The notes under the pieces were generated by a model. It was not told the DNA's origin, made no database searches, and worked only from the letters and a program-made list of their open reading frames with translations. A program made the position numbers and the translations under genes. Shown here one piece after another: positions 1 through 8,838 of a stretch of DNA of 64,000 nt (position 1 is its first letter; each line of letters begins with the position of its first letter). The stretch comes from Sphingobacterium alkalisoli (lineage in GTDB: Bacteria > Bacteroidota > Bacteroidia > Sphingobacteriales > Sphingobacteriaceae), in assembly GCF_005049105.1 (NCBI RefSeq), contig NZ_SUKA01000006.1, positions 310,001-374,000 on the forward strand, read 5' to 3'.

Positions 1-1
1 C

Positions 2-1999
2 CATGCCTGTGGGGTGATTATCACACCTGATGATATTACGAATTTTGTACCTGTATCGCTAGCCAAAGATTCGGATTTATATGTTACCCAATTTGATAAC
101 TCGGTCGTAGAAAGTGCAGGTTTGCTTAAAATGGACTTTTTAGGGCTGAAGACTTTAACGCTCATCAAAGATACCGTATCGAACGTGAAATTGAGACATG
201 GTGTAGCCTTGGATCCCGATGAATTTCCTATTGACGATCTTTTGACGTATGAGTTATTCCAAAGAGGCGAGACGATAGGGGTGTTCCAGTATGAATCGCC
301 CGGGATGCAAAAATACATGAAGGAGCTCAAGCCGACGGTATTTGCCGATTTGATTGCAATGAATGCGCTATATCGTCCCGGACCTATTGAATATATTCCT
401 TCTTTTATTAAACGTAAACATGGTATAGAGCCTATTATTTACGACTTGGAAGCCTGTGAGGAATACCTGAAGGAAACCTACGGTATCACCGTGTATCAGG
501 AACAGGTCATGCTTTTGTCTCAAAAATTAGCAGGCTTTTCAAAGGGTGATGCCGATGTATTACGGAAAGCAATGGGTAAGAAGCAAAAAGCGGTACTGGA
601 TAAAATGAAACCTAAGTTTGTGGAACAAGCAGCAGAGAAGGGACATAATCCAAAGGTTCTAGAAAAGATCTGGACAGACTGGGAAGCTTTTGCATCGTAC
701 GCCTTCAATAAATCGCACTCTACGTGCTATGCCTGGGTCGCCTATCAAACTGCATATCTAAAAGCCCATTATCCCGCAGAATATATGGCAGCTGTACTTT
801 CCAATAATATGAATGATATTAAGCAGGTTACATTTTTCATGGAAGAATGCAAACGGATGGGATTACAGGTGCTAGGACCTGATGTAAATGAATCTCACTA
901 TAAATTTACGGTAAATGAGCAGGGTGCGATACGATTTGGAATAGGTGCGGTAAAAGGAGTGGGTGCGGGTGCAGTAGATACTATTGTGCAGACTCGGGTT
1001 ACAAGTCCGTACAAATCGATTTTTGATTTTGCCAAAAGGATTGATCTGCGGGCAGCGAACAAAAAAGCCTTTGAGAGTTTAGCATATGGCGGCGGATTTG
1101 ACGGATTTACAGATACGCATCGGGCGCAGTATTTTTTCAGAGACGGGGATGGTTCTACAGGTATAGAGAAGGCCGTGAAATTTGGCCAGCGTTTTAAAGA
1201 AAATGAGCAGTCGGCTCAGGCAAGTTTATTTGGCGGCGGAGCGGCAGCCGACTTACCAGAACCTATTTTAACGCCTTGCCCGCAATGGGGACTGATTGAA
1301 AAACTGAAATACGAGAAAGATGTTATCGGAATTTATTTGACCAGCCATCCGTTGGATACCTATAAGTTTGAAATTAAGCACTTCTGCCAGAATAACGTAA
1401 CAGATCTACAGTTGATCAATAAAGTAAAGGCCTCTGAGGTTGAGCAAGAGGTATTGTTGGATTTCAATCGTATAAAAAATAAAGAAGTTATCATTGGTGG
1501 CATTATTGCCAGTGCTGCCCATAAAGTAGCGAAGTCAGGGAAACCATTTGGTTCCTTTATTCTTGAAGACTATTATGACTCATATGAAATTGCCGTTTTT
1601 GGGGAAGATTATGTCAAATTCAAAGGCTACTTGCAAGAAGGATATTTTGTGCAGGTAAGAGGTTTGGTTCAAGAACGCTTCAAGCAAGTGGGGAATTGGG
1701 GATTCGAGATGAAGAGCATTCAGCTGTTATCTGATCTCCGTGACAAGCTGGCGAAGAGTTTCACGATTCAGATTGCATTACACAAATTAAATAATAAGAT
1801 GGTAGATGAAATAAACAATCTGGTACAATCGACTGTAGACGAAACCAATCCGGCCAACTGCCAACTGAAGTTTAAGGTAATGGATGTACAGGATGAATTC
1901 GTGGTAGAAATGCCAGCCAAGTCGACGAGAATCCATATTACGAATGAGCTATTAGACGGGCTGGAGGAAATGGAAGGTGTCAATTATAGATTAAATTGA
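2..1999 (+). CDS. dnaE: DNA polymerase III subunit alpha, C-terminal part (5' truncated by window)
   Basis: Replicative polymerase subunit. The reading frame is already open at base 2 (HACGVIITPDD), so the gene begins before the window and about 665 C-terminal residues are visible. KMDFLGL near the start is the family motif that holds the third catalytic aspartate of C-family polymerases. The fingers region (YQEQVM, AFNKSHSTCYAW) follows, then a helix-hairpin-helix-like stretch (FGIGAVKGVGAGAV), then an OB-fold nucleic-acid-binding region (IIGGIIASAAHKVAKSGKPF). The GTG at 14 is internal, not a start. The downstream neighbour trxA has its own promoter box, so dnaE probably ends its transcript here. 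Identity is secure. Confidence 0.97.
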   Translation, partial: HACGVIITPDDITNFVPVSLAKDSDLYVTQFDNSVVESAGLLKMDFLGLKTLTLIKDTVSNVKLRHGVALDPDEFPIDDLLTYELFQRGETIGVFQYESPGMQKYMKELKPTVFADLIAMNALYRPGPIEYIPSFIKRKHGIEPIIYDLEACEEYLKETYGITVYQEQVMLLSQKLAGFSKGDADVLRKAMGKKQKAVLDKMKPKFVEQAAEKGHNPKVLEKIWTDWEAFASYAFNKSHSTCYAWVAYQTAYLKAHYPAEYMAAVLSNNMNDIKQVTFFMEECKRMGLQVLGPDVNESHYKFTVNEQGAIRFGIGAVKGVGAGAVDTIVQTRVTSPYKSIFDFAKRIDLRAANKKAFESLAYGGGFDGFTDTHRAQYFFRDGDGSTGIEKAVKFGQRFKENEQSAQASLFGGGAAADLPEPILTPCPQWGLIEKLKYEKDVIGIYLTSHPLDTYKFEIKHFCQNNVTDLQLINKVKASEVEQEVLLDFNRIKNKEVIIGGIIASAAHKVAKSGKPFGSFILEDYYDSYEIAVFGEDYVKFKGYLQEGYFVQVRGLVQERFKQVGNWGFEMKSIQLLSDLRDKLAKSFTIQIALHKLNNKMVDEINNLVQSTVDETNPANCQLKFKVMDVQDEFVVEMPAKSTRIHITNELLDGLEEMEGVNYRLN

Positions 2000-2052
2000 T
2001 AAGCTATAGATATTATTGCATCGCAATTAGAATTCATTTGGAGGGATTTATT

Positions 2053-2060
2053 TATATTTG
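2053..2060 (+). promoter_or_regulatory. Predicted -7 box of the trxA promoter
   Basis: TATATTTG is an exact match to the Bacteroidota -7 consensus TAnnTTTG, 36 bases before the trxA ATG. No -33 TTG at standard spacing was found, so this rests on the -7 box and its position. Confidence 0.55.
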
Positions 2061-2096
2061 TATATAAGTTTGATTAAATTTAAAAGATAGTTTATT

Positions 2097-2417
2097 ATGG
2101 CACTAGAAATTACAGATAGCAACTTTGAAGAAGTTGTTTTAAAATCAGATAAACCAGTATTAATTGACTTTTGGGCCGAATGGTGTGGACCATGTCGTAT
2201 GGTAGGACCATTGGTAGACGAAATTGCAAATGAGTATGATGGCAAGGCAGTTGTTGGAAAAGTTAATGTAGATAATAATCCGGACATTTCCGTTCGCTTT
2301 GGCATCAGAAATATTCCAGCCTTATTGTTTTTTAAAAATGGTGAGATTGTAGATAAACAAATCGGAGCCGTACCTAAGTCTGTATTGGTTGAAAAATTAG
2401 ATAAGCAATTATCATAG
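2097..2417 (+). CDS. trxA: Thioredoxin
   Basis: Small cytoplasmic disulfide reductase, 106 residues, the usual single-domain length. The active site WCGPC lies at residues 29-33, and the conserved cis-proline follows in RNIPALLFF. FWAEWCGPCRM is typical of canonical thioredoxins rather than of secreted TlpA-like proteins, and there is no signal peptide. It is a single-gene unit, with a TAnnTTTG promoter box upstream and a strong hairpin terminator downstream. It keeps ribonucleotide reductase, peroxiredoxins and other thiol enzymes reduced, as known for the family. Confidence 0.97.
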   Translation: MALEITDSNFEEVVLKSDKPVLIDFWAEWCGPCRMVGPLVDEIANEYDGKAVVGKVNVDNNPDISVRFGIRNIPALLFFKNGEIVDKQIGAVPKSVLVEKLDKQLS

Positions 2418-2433
2418 TTGGTTTATTGTTAGC

Positions 2434-2463
2434 AAAAAAGAGCGAATATTCGCTCTTTTTTTT
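2434..2463. terminator. Bidirectional rho-independent terminator between trxA and the convergent phospholipase-like gene
   Basis: A near-perfect hairpin with arms AAAGAGCGAA and TTCGCTCTTT, flanked by an A-run on the left and a T-run on the right. It can therefore end transcripts from both convergent genes. The stop of trxA is 17 bases before it, and the minus-strand gene ends at 2477. Confidence 0.9.
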
Positions 2464-2476
2464 GCTTTAAGCTTTC

Positions 2477-3418
2477 TTAGTGCCACTCTTCTCGTCCTAA
2501 TATCTTTTTATCAGAATACTCAATTTTGTCTTCCACAACTTCTGTCAAATCGGTTCTTTTAGCGAGATTAGGTTGGCCTGCATCGATCCAAGCCGAGTAC
2601 CACAATGATCCTACATAATAGATAGAAGATCTGAACCTTTTTTCCACCATGCCATTTAATGCACGATGGTAAGAGTTAGCATATGTATCTGAATAGTTCA
2701 ATATCAGTTGGTTCTTGCGTGTAATATAGCTCTTTTGTTCAGATTTTTTCATCGTTTGAGAGAGCTGCTTTTCGATTTGCAAGACAGAATCGACTAATGC
2801 ATTACTTTCCTTCACAATCTGCCAACCCAATTGCAACGGGTCGTCGATGTATGCAGCAGCTCCCACAAAATAATCATATTCATGACTGAACATTTCAGGT
2901 AGCCTTGTTTCCCAAAATGCGTGGATTCCTATTTGATCTGAAAATTGACCATTGTAATTGCTGGTAGTATGCAATGGGACATGTGCATCTGCCACGTAAT
3001 GCCCCAGATCAGCGCTATACCGAATAATACGGTTGTGGTCTAGTTCTTTAAGTGCGCTCACTAGGTTTTGATACGTTCGCCATATCTGCCAGGGAACAAC
3101 CCCATTTGCCAGCAGTTTCCGCTCGCTAAATTTTGCGACAGCTTTGCTCCAATGAATGGGGATGGAGTCCGTCTCTGCGTCATATCTGTCTAGATCGATA
3201 TAGTGCCTAGAGGGTTCTAGCGTGTCGATGTAGCAACGCTTATCGGCATCTACTGCTTTTTCAGTTATGGTATTAAGATGTTTTTTATAAAATTTGGCTA
3301 ATGATGCAGGTAATGTGTAAGTGGCGTTCTCGTTAATTTGTTTATGGGCATAGAACCCCCATGAGCTGAATAGAACAATAAAAATTAGACTGAGAAGTGT
3401 AATGGCAATATGTTTCAT
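2477..3418 (-). CDS. Secreted zinc-dependent phospholipase C / S1-P1 nuclease-like protein
   Basis: 313 residues with an N-terminal hydrophobic signal segment. The mature start WGFYAHKQIN supplies the N-terminal Trp and a His, as in the trinuclear-zinc phospholipase C/S1-P1 nuclease fold, where the chain start itself ligates zinc. Further ligand motifs are HYIDLD, the block DLGHYVADAHVPLHTT, and GIHAFWETRLPE with its HxxxE arrangement. In this family such enzymes cut phosphodiesters outside the cytoplasm. Whether this one acts on phospholipid or nucleic acid cannot be told from the sequence. It stands alone, convergent with trxA and sharing its terminator. Confidence 0.8.
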   Translation of the reverse strand: MKHIAITLLSLIFIVLFSSWGFYAHKQINENATYTLPASLAKFYKKHLNTITEKAVDADKRCYIDTLEPSRHYIDLDRYDAETDSIPIHWSKAVAKFSERKLLANGVVPWQIWRTYQNLVSALKELDHNRIIRYSADLGHYVADAHVPLHTTSNYNGQFSDQIGIHAFWETRLPEMFSHEYDYFVGAAAYIDDPLQLGWQIVKESNALVDSVLQIEKQLSQTMKKSEQKSYITRKNQLILNYSDTYANSYHRALNGMVEKRFRSSIYYVGSLWYSAWIDAGQPNLAKRTDLTEVVEDKIEYSDKKILGREEWH

Positions 3419-3608
3419 GTATGTTAATTATTTCACGGGCTGACCTTTGAATCAAGCTTCACGAGATCTTTTGTGGCACAGTTTGACTACCTGTACAATT
3501 TTTAATATTAATTGATTATAAACTTAAAGTTAACTAAATTTTATTTAAGTAGGTTTAGTAGAATCATTTTAAAAAAATGCTTACATTCGGATACATATAT
3601 TGGACGCT

Positions 3609-4595
3609 ATGAAGATACTTTATGCCATTCAAGGTACGGGAAACGGACATTTATGTCGGGCAATGGATGTTATACCTTGTCTGCAAAAATTTGGTGAGGT
3701 GGATGTACTTATCAGCGGTATACAGGCGGATATCCGTCTTCCCTTTGAAATCAAATATCGCCTTCACGGAATGAGTTTTATTTTTGGTAAATCCGGAGGA
3801 GTAGATATTTGGAAAACGTTTATGAGCTCGACGGTACGTAAATTTATTCAAGAAATAAATTCTGTTCCGGTGGAGAAGTATGATTTGGTAATAAATGATT
3901 TTGAACCCATTACCGCATGGGCTTGTCATACGCGTGATATACCCTGCATTGGATTGAGCCATCAGATTGGAGCTATGCATAAAAGCAGCCCGAAGCCGGA
4001 GGAAAGTGATATGATGGGGAAGTTTATTATGAAAAACTATGCTCCTTGTACACATTCGTATGGTTTCCATTTTAAAAGTTACCACGAAGATATTTTTACA
4101 CCAGTGATCCGTAAGCCCATTCGAGAGCTAGAACCAACAAATGAAGGACATTACACTGTATACCTTCCTTCTTACGATGATGCACATATCTTGAAGCATC
4201 TTTCGAAGTTTCATGGTGTCAAATGGGAAGTGTTTTCAAAGCACAACATGCGTCCTATACGTTATAAAAATATATCCATCAATCCAATTAATAGTGAGGC
4301 CTTTGTGAAAAGTATGGCTTCTTCGGAAGGTGTATTGTGTGGGGCAGGTTTTGAAACTCCGGCGGAAGCTTTGTATCTTGGGAAAAAATTACTGGTCATT
4401 CCTATGAAAAACCAATACGAGCAGCATCTGAATTCTGCTGCATTGGAAGAGATGGGGTTACCGGTGATTAAAAGTTTGAAAAAGAAACACGAGTACGATA
4501 TAGCTCTTTGGCTTAATAGTAAAACCGCTGTTCAGGTGGATTACCGCGATAACACCATGGAGATTGTTGAACAAATTATTAATAAACATCAATAA
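3609..4595 (+). CDS. GT-B fold glycosyltransferase (MurG/UGT-like)
   Basis: 328 residues. The N-terminal IQGTGNGHLCRAM is the glycine-rich acceptor-side loop seen in MurG-like enzymes. The C-terminal half carries LCGAGFETPAEALYLGKKLLVIPMKNQYEQHLNSAALE, the nucleotide-sugar site pattern (G-x-ETPAEAL ... PxxxQxEQ) of the UGT/MurG group. A TTG lies nine bases upstream in frame, but MKILYAIQG from ATG 3609 is the natural start. No signal peptide or membrane span is seen. The stop is one base before the FKBP gene, so the two are probably co-transcribed. Donor and acceptor are unknown; it is clearly not MurG itself, which sits in the cell-wall cluster. Confidence 0.82.
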   Translation: MKILYAIQGTGNGHLCRAMDVIPCLQKFGEVDVLISGIQADIRLPFEIKYRLHGMSFIFGKSGGVDIWKTFMSSTVRKFIQEINSVPVEKYDLVINDFEPITAWACHTRDIPCIGLSHQIGAMHKSSPKPEESDMMGKFIMKNYAPCTHSYGFHFKSYHEDIFTPVIRKPIRELEPTNEGHYTVYLPSYDDAHILKHLSKFHGVKWEVFSKHNMRPIRYKNISINPINSEAFVKSMASSEGVLCGAGFETPAEALYLGKKLLVIPMKNQYEQHLNSAALEEMGLPVIKSLKKKHEYDIALWLNSKTAVQVDYRDNTMEIVEQIINKHQ

Positions 4596-4596
4596 T

Positions 4597-5268
4597 ATGA
4601 ATAAATTTTTGCCCCTGATTTTTGTAAGTTCCCTAGTTGCTTCAACGGCTCAGGCCCAAAGCCTTGCAACATCAAAAGATTCGCTGTCGTATGCGCTTGG
4701 AAGGGACATCGGCTCTTCTCTTAAAAACGCAGGTTTTGATATAGACATCCAAGTACTTAGCGAGGCAATCTCTTCCTCCTTAGCACAACAAGAAGGTGTA
4801 TTCGGTGACGAACAGAATTCGCAGATTATACAAGGAGCTGTTAAGAAGTTAATGGATGAACGTAACGCCGTGCTGAGGCAACCTGGGGAAGATTTTTTAG
4901 CAAAAAATAAAACTAACCCCAATATAAAGATAACCGCAGAGGGTGTACAATATGAAGTTTTGGTGCAAGGAGAAGGTATACAGGCTACTGTTGAAGACGA
5001 AGTCGTTGTACATTATAAAGGCTCTCTGATAGACGGTAAACAATTTGATAGTTCGTACGACCGTGGGGAGCCTGTTAATTTAGATTTGGACCGCGTGATA
5101 GAAGGATGGAAAATTGGCATACCTTTGATGAAAACAGGGTCAAAGTATAAGTTCTATATTCCTTATCATTTAGGTTATGGCGAGCGTGGAGCTGGTGAAA
5201 TACCTGCTTTCAGCACGTTGATATTTGAGGTCGAACTATTAGAAATCAAAGCAAAGAATGCGGTATAA
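4597..5268 (+). CDS. FKBP-type peptidyl-prolyl cis-trans isomerase, exported (FklB/Mip type)
   Basis: 223 residues. ATG 4597 opens a clean type I signal peptide ending AQA-QS; the in-frame TTG at 4564 lies inside the upstream gene and is rejected. An N-terminal helical dimerisation region (DSLSYALGRDIGSSL) precedes a C-terminal FKBP domain (VVHYKGSLIDGKQFDSSYDRGEP, VIEGWKIGIPLM, IPYHLGYGERGAGEIP, LIFEVELLEI) with the usual rotamase-pocket aromatics. It should help fold periplasmic or outer-membrane proteins. It follows the glycosyltransferase by one base and overlaps the aldo/keto reductase start by 11 bases, so the three form a tight run. Confidence 0.93.
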   Translation: MNKFLPLIFVSSLVASTAQAQSLATSKDSLSYALGRDIGSSLKNAGFDIDIQVLSEAISSSLAQQEGVFGDEQNSQIIQGAVKKLMDERNAVLRQPGEDFLAKNKTNPNIKITAEGVQYEVLVQGEGIQATVEDEVVVHYKGSLIDGKQFDSSYDRGEPVNLDLDRVIEGWKIGIPLMKTGSKYKFYIPYHLGYGERGAGEIPAFSTLIFEVELLEIKAKNAV

Positions 5269-6163
5269 TAATTTAGGACATTCAGATTTAAAAATTTCAG
5301 AAATAGGTTTGGGTTGCATGTCTTTGGAAGGAGGTGCTTCTAATGTAAATATCGGTCTAATTTCTGAAGCTTTTGATCATGGAATAAATTATTTTGATAC
5401 GGCAGATCTATATGAGAAGGGACTTAACGAGGAATTGATCGGTAAAGCCGTCCATTCATTCCGAGATCGAATTGTCTTAGCGACAAAAGTCGGAAATGAG
5501 TGGCGTACCGACGGATCAGGATGGGATTGGAATCCGCGGAAGGAATATATTCTCCGTGCGGCGGATGAATCCCTCAAACGACTTAAAACAGATTATATTG
5601 ACGTGTATCAGTTGCACGGGGGCACGATTGAAGATACCATGGATGATGTTGTCGAAGCTTTTGAGATATTGGTCCAAGTAGGCAAAATAAAACACTATGG
5701 CATTTCTTCGATCCGACCAAATGTCTTTACCCAATACCTTGAGAAGTCAAATGTCGTTTCCAATATGATGCAATATAGTTTGCTTGACCGGAGACCTGAA
5801 CGATATTTGGAGCTATTCAAAACGCATAATACGTGTATAATATCCAGGGGAAGTTTGGCACAGGGGCTTCTGTTGGGTAAAAAGGCAAAATCTTATCTTG
5901 GATACGAACCTACAGAAATCGAATTATTGAATGAGAATATAGAGAAGCTCGGCCAACAGCTTGAAGTATCTAGGCAAGCTATTGCGCTGGCATATGTATT
6001 ACAACAGCCGTTGGTAGCCAGTGCCGTAGTGGGGGTGCGTACAGCAAATCAAATGAAGGATCTCTGGCAAGCCTGTCGTGAGCTTGAAAAACTGAGGCAT
6101 CAGGATCTCAGCACGCTCTTAACGGCCATACGACCCATCGACTATACAGCACATTTAATCTAA
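5258..6163 (+). CDS. Aldo/keto reductase
   Basis: 301 residues, soluble. This is an NAD(P)H-dependent reductase of the AKR TIM-barrel superfamily. Visible motifs are IGLGCMSLEGG, the catalytic Asp and Tyr in YFDTADLYEKG, the Lys in VLATKVGNEW, the His in VYQLHGG, and a C-terminal cofactor stretch (VGVRTANQMKDL). The ATG overlaps the end of the FKBP gene by 11 bases, implying translational coupling. Its substrate is not evident. It converges with kdsB, with only 28 bases between them. Confidence 0.92.
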   Translation: MRYNNLGHSDLKISEIGLGCMSLEGGASNVNIGLISEAFDHGINYFDTADLYEKGLNEELIGKAVHSFRDRIVLATKVGNEWRTDGSGWDWNPRKEYILRAADESLKRLKTDYIDVYQLHGGTIEDTMDDVVEAFEILVQVGKIKHYGISSIRPNVFTQYLEKSNVVSNMMQYSLLDRRPERYLELFKTHNTCIISRGSLAQGLLLGKKAKSYLGYEPTEIELLNENIEKLGQQLEVSRQAIALAYVLQQPLVASAVVGVRTANQMKDLWQACRELEKLRHQDLSTLLTAIRPIDYTAHLI

Positions 6164-6191
6164 CGGCGTGTAGATCCGTACATAGGGAGAC

Positions 6192-6935
6192 CTAATTACC
6201 AAAGTACTTAGCTATAATATACTTTAGATCTTCAGGTGAATCTATGGCATCGTTGGTGTGTGCTGATAATGCGGTTTGGATTTTATAGCCATTATCCAAC
6301 CAACGCAGTTGTTCCAGACCTTCCATTTGTTCGAGGTCGGATAAAGGAAGTGCGCTGATCTCCTTCAGTACTTCAGTGCGGTAACCATAGATACCGATAT
6401 GATTATAAAAGGGCCTCTTTGTTAGCCAATCTTCAATTTTGGTACCTCGAAGAAACGGGATAGCTTGTCTTGAAAAATAAATGGCTTCACCATTTTTGTT
6501 CAAGACCACTTTCGGTTTGTTTTCGGCTAATAGTTCTTCATTGGAAGACACTTTATGCACGAGGGTAGCGATTTGTGTCGCCGGATTTTCAAAACATGAG
6601 GCCAATAAGTTGATCTGTTGCGGGTCAATAAAGGGTTCATCGCCTTGAATATTAATGGCAATATCAAAACCTTGAAGTGATGCTATTACCTCCGCGCAGC
6701 GGTCCGTCCCAGATTCATGATCCTTTCTCGTCATGACTACATTCCCAGCGGCACTTTTGATGTGATCATAGATGCGTTGGTCGTCTGTTGCTACGATTAC
6801 TTCGCTAAGTACGGAAGCATGTTTTGCCTGATTATATACCCGTTGGATCATCGATACACCTCCGATATCTGCCAAGGGCTTACCTGGAAAGCGGGATGAG
6901 TCATATCGAGCTGGAATTATTCCTATTATTTTCAT
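6192..6935 (-). CDS. kdsB: 3-deoxy-manno-octulosonate cytidylyltransferase (CMP-Kdo synthetase)
   Basis: 247 residues. It activates Kdo with CTP for lipopolysaccharide inner-core synthesis in the cytoplasm. The N-terminal IIPARYDSSRFPGKPLADI is the family nucleotide-binding signature; NIQGDEPFIDP and the later FYNHIGIYGYR and LEQMEGLEQLRWL are also diagnostic. An in-frame ATG six codons upstream exists, but MKIIGIIPARY from 6935 matches the usual family start. A Kdo pathway implies a Gram-negative outer membrane, consistent with the rest of the window. Confidence 0.95.
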   Translation of the reverse strand: MKIIGIIPARYDSSRFPGKPLADIGGVSMIQRVYNQAKHASVLSEVIVATDDQRIYDHIKSAAGNVVMTRKDHESGTDRCAEVIASLQGFDIAINIQGDEPFIDPQQINLLASCFENPATQIATLVHKVSSNEELLAENKPKVVLNKNGEAIYFSRQAIPFLRGTKIEDWLTKRPFYNHIGIYGYRTEVLKEISALPLSDLEQMEGLEQLRWLDNGYKIQTALSAHTNDAIDSPEDLKYIIAKYFGN

Positions 6936-6992
6936 TTGTATATGGTTATTCATTAATATATGCTTTCAATAGCATTATTCATTCATGATCAT

Positions 6993-7088
6993 TTTCAAAG
7001 GAATTCATGAGTGCTTCGCGGTTACTTCGTGAGCTGGCAAGCTTGGTTATCTATTCATTACCGTTAGTTTTTCAAATGAATTCATGAG
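6993..7088. repeat. Pair of 19-bp direct repeats in the kdsB/dNK intergenic space
   Basis: TTTCAAAGGAATTCATGAG (6993-7011) and TTTCAAATGAATTCATGAG (7070-7088) differ at one base and lie 77 bases apart. GC-rich short runs follow each copy (GTGCTTCGCGG and ACGCTCCGC). No ORF or tRNA is seen in the 204-base gap. Function unknown; it could be a decayed small interspersed repeat. Confidence 0.5.
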
Positions 7089-7139
7089 ACGCTCCGCTAA
7101 GTTTATCCAAGTCAAAAGTTACAACTCAACATATAAGTT

Positions 7140-7754
7140 TTAAAACAGTCCGAACAGTTCCGTTTCGATTTTTTGAATAATAGTTCCTAGGTCTTCCGGA
7201 TTATTGGCAAAATCGAGGTTGTCTTTGTCTAACACCAGCAATTTTCCTTCGTCATAACCGCCTATCCATTTGTCGTATTTATCGTTTAATTTAGATAGGT
7301 AGTCCAAGCGAATCCCCGATTCATAATCTCTTCCTCTAAGCTGAATATTATTCACCAAAGTAGGTACGGAAGCTTTCAAATAAATTAAGAGGTCGGGTGG
7401 TTTGATATAGTGGATGATACTTTGGAAAATATTGCTATAATTTTCGAAGTCGCGTGCACTCATCAGGCCCATGTCGTACAGGTTTTCCGCGAAGATGTAA
7501 GCATCTTCGTATATGGTACGATCCTGAATCATCTTAATGCCCTTACTTTGTAATTCGACGATATGTCTAAATCGACTATTTAAAAAGAAGATTTGAAGGT
7601 TGAATGCCCAACGCTTCATATCGCTGTAGAAGTCTTCCAAATAGGGGTTGTTGTCTACGGCTTCAAACTGAGGTTCATACTTCAGATGATGTGCCAACAA
7701 TTTTGTCAATGTCGTCTTTCCCGCACCTATATTTCCTACTATTGCTATATGCAT
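7140..7754 (-). CDS. Deoxynucleoside kinase (deoxyadenosine/deoxyguanosine kinase family)
   Basis: 204 residues. It phosphorylates salvaged deoxynucleosides. The P-loop GNIGAGKTT is at residues 7-15. The ERS/DRT-type motif appears as QDRTIYEDAYIFAENL, and the lid as LRGRDYESGIRLDYLSKLNDKYDKW. Length matches bacterial dNK/dGK enzymes. It begins 8 bases after trpS ends on the same strand, so the two are probably one transcript. Substrate choice among purine deoxynucleosides is not readable. Confidence 0.92.
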   Translation of the reverse strand: MHIAIVGNIGAGKTTLTKLLAHHLKYEPQFEAVDNNPYLEDFYSDMKRWAFNLQIFFLNSRFRHIVELQSKGIKMIQDRTIYEDAYIFAENLYDMGLMSARDFENYSNIFQSIIHYIKPPDLLIYLKASVPTLVNNIQLRGRDYESGIRLDYLSKLNDKYDKWIGGYDEGKLLVLDKDNLDFANNPEDLGTIIQKIETELFGLF

Positions 7755-7762
7755 ATTTAAAT

Positions 7763-8761
7763 TTAATATAGTTTTTTAAGTCCAATTATCTCTCTTACTT
7801 CTCTAATCGTTTTCTGTGCACTAGCTTGCGCTTTCTCAGCCCCTAATTTGACCACTTTCTTAATATAATCATTATCATTGGATATATCTTGTATCCGGGA
7901 TCTAACTGGCTCCGTAGCTAAAACCATATCTTCAGCTAATTGTTTTTTGAAATCGCCATAACGGATCTCACAATTATTATACAGCGTATCAAAATGTTGC
8001 AACGTATCTGGAGCCGAAACGACCTTCATCAGATCAAAGAGATTCTGAATGGCGTCCGGTTTTGCTTGGTTCACTTCTGTCGGTCCCGAATCAGATTGTG
8101 CACGCATAATTTTTTTTCGTATCACCTCAGGTGAATCGGATAAATAAATGCAATCGCCTTCACCATTGGATTTCCCCATTTTACCCTGTCCGCTTAATCC
8201 AGGAACTTTTACCAGTTTTTCAGAATAGGTAAATGCAAAAGCTTCTTTGAAATAATCGACATCGTACATACGATTAAAACGATTTCCAAATGTTCGGGTC
8301 ATTTCGAGGTGTTGCTCTTGGTCTTTGCCGACAGGTACTTTTATGCCATGGTGTATCAAGATATCGCAGGCCATCAATACTGGATAAGTCAGTAGCCCCG
8401 CATTTACATTATTTGGATTTGCACGGATTTTGTCTTTAAAAGAGGTTGCACGCTCTAATTCGCCCATATAGGCATTCATGTTCATATATAGGTATAGTTC
8501 TGCAACTTCTGGTACATCCGATTGAACATATATAGTCGATTTTTCGGGGTCGATACCCGCCGCTAGATACTCCACTACTACTTGACGAACAGTAGATTGT
8601 AAGTCCTGAGGAGTAGGATGAGTCGTTAAAGAATGTAGATCTGCTATAAAAAAGAAGCAGTTGAATTCATTTTGCATCTTCACAAAATTACCTAGCGCCC
8701 CGTAATAATTTCCTAAATGTAATTTTCCGGTACTTCTGATACCACTGACAACAGTTTCCAT
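7763..8761 (-). CDS. trpS: Tryptophan--tRNA ligase
   Basis: 332 residues, the bacterial length. Class I aminoacyl-tRNA synthetase. The HIGH-type motif is GKLHLGNY close to the N-terminus, the KMSKS-type motif is GKMGKSNGE, and GIRSTGKLHLGNYYGAL and the DQEQHLEMTR block are typical TrpRS. The N-terminal METVVSGIRSTG fits ATG 8761. It heads the trpS-dNK unit and is divergent from the secreted hypothetical gene at 8839. Confidence 0.97.
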   Translation of the reverse strand: METVVSGIRSTGKLHLGNYYGALGNFVKMQNEFNCFFFIADLHSLTTHPTPQDLQSTVRQVVVEYLAAGIDPEKSTIYVQSDVPEVAELYLYMNMNAYMGELERATSFKDKIRANPNNVNAGLLTYPVLMACDILIHHGIKVPVGKDQEQHLEMTRTFGNRFNRMYDVDYFKEAFAFTYSEKLVKVPGLSGQGKMGKSNGEGDCIYLSDSPEVIRKKIMRAQSDSGPTEVNQAKPDAIQNLFDLMKVVSAPDTLQHFDTLYNNCEIRYGDFKKQLAEDMVLATEPVRSRIQDISNDNDYIKKVVKLGAEKAQASAQKTIREVREIIGLKKLY

Positions 8762-8838
8762 ATACCTGCGAATTTACGTATTAATTCGTTAATTTATTAA
8801 TCTTGCGTATATTTAGGTTTATCAATACGTATTGGATA

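Noticed and set aside
3651-4085. Minus-strand ORF of 144 codons opposite the glycosyltransferase
   Set aside because: Antisense shadow of a recognisable gene, with unusual composition and no motif.
6954-7139. Possible tRNA or small RNA in the kdsB/dNK gap
   Set aside because: No cloverleaf with T-loop and acceptor pairing could be formed; only short direct repeats were found.
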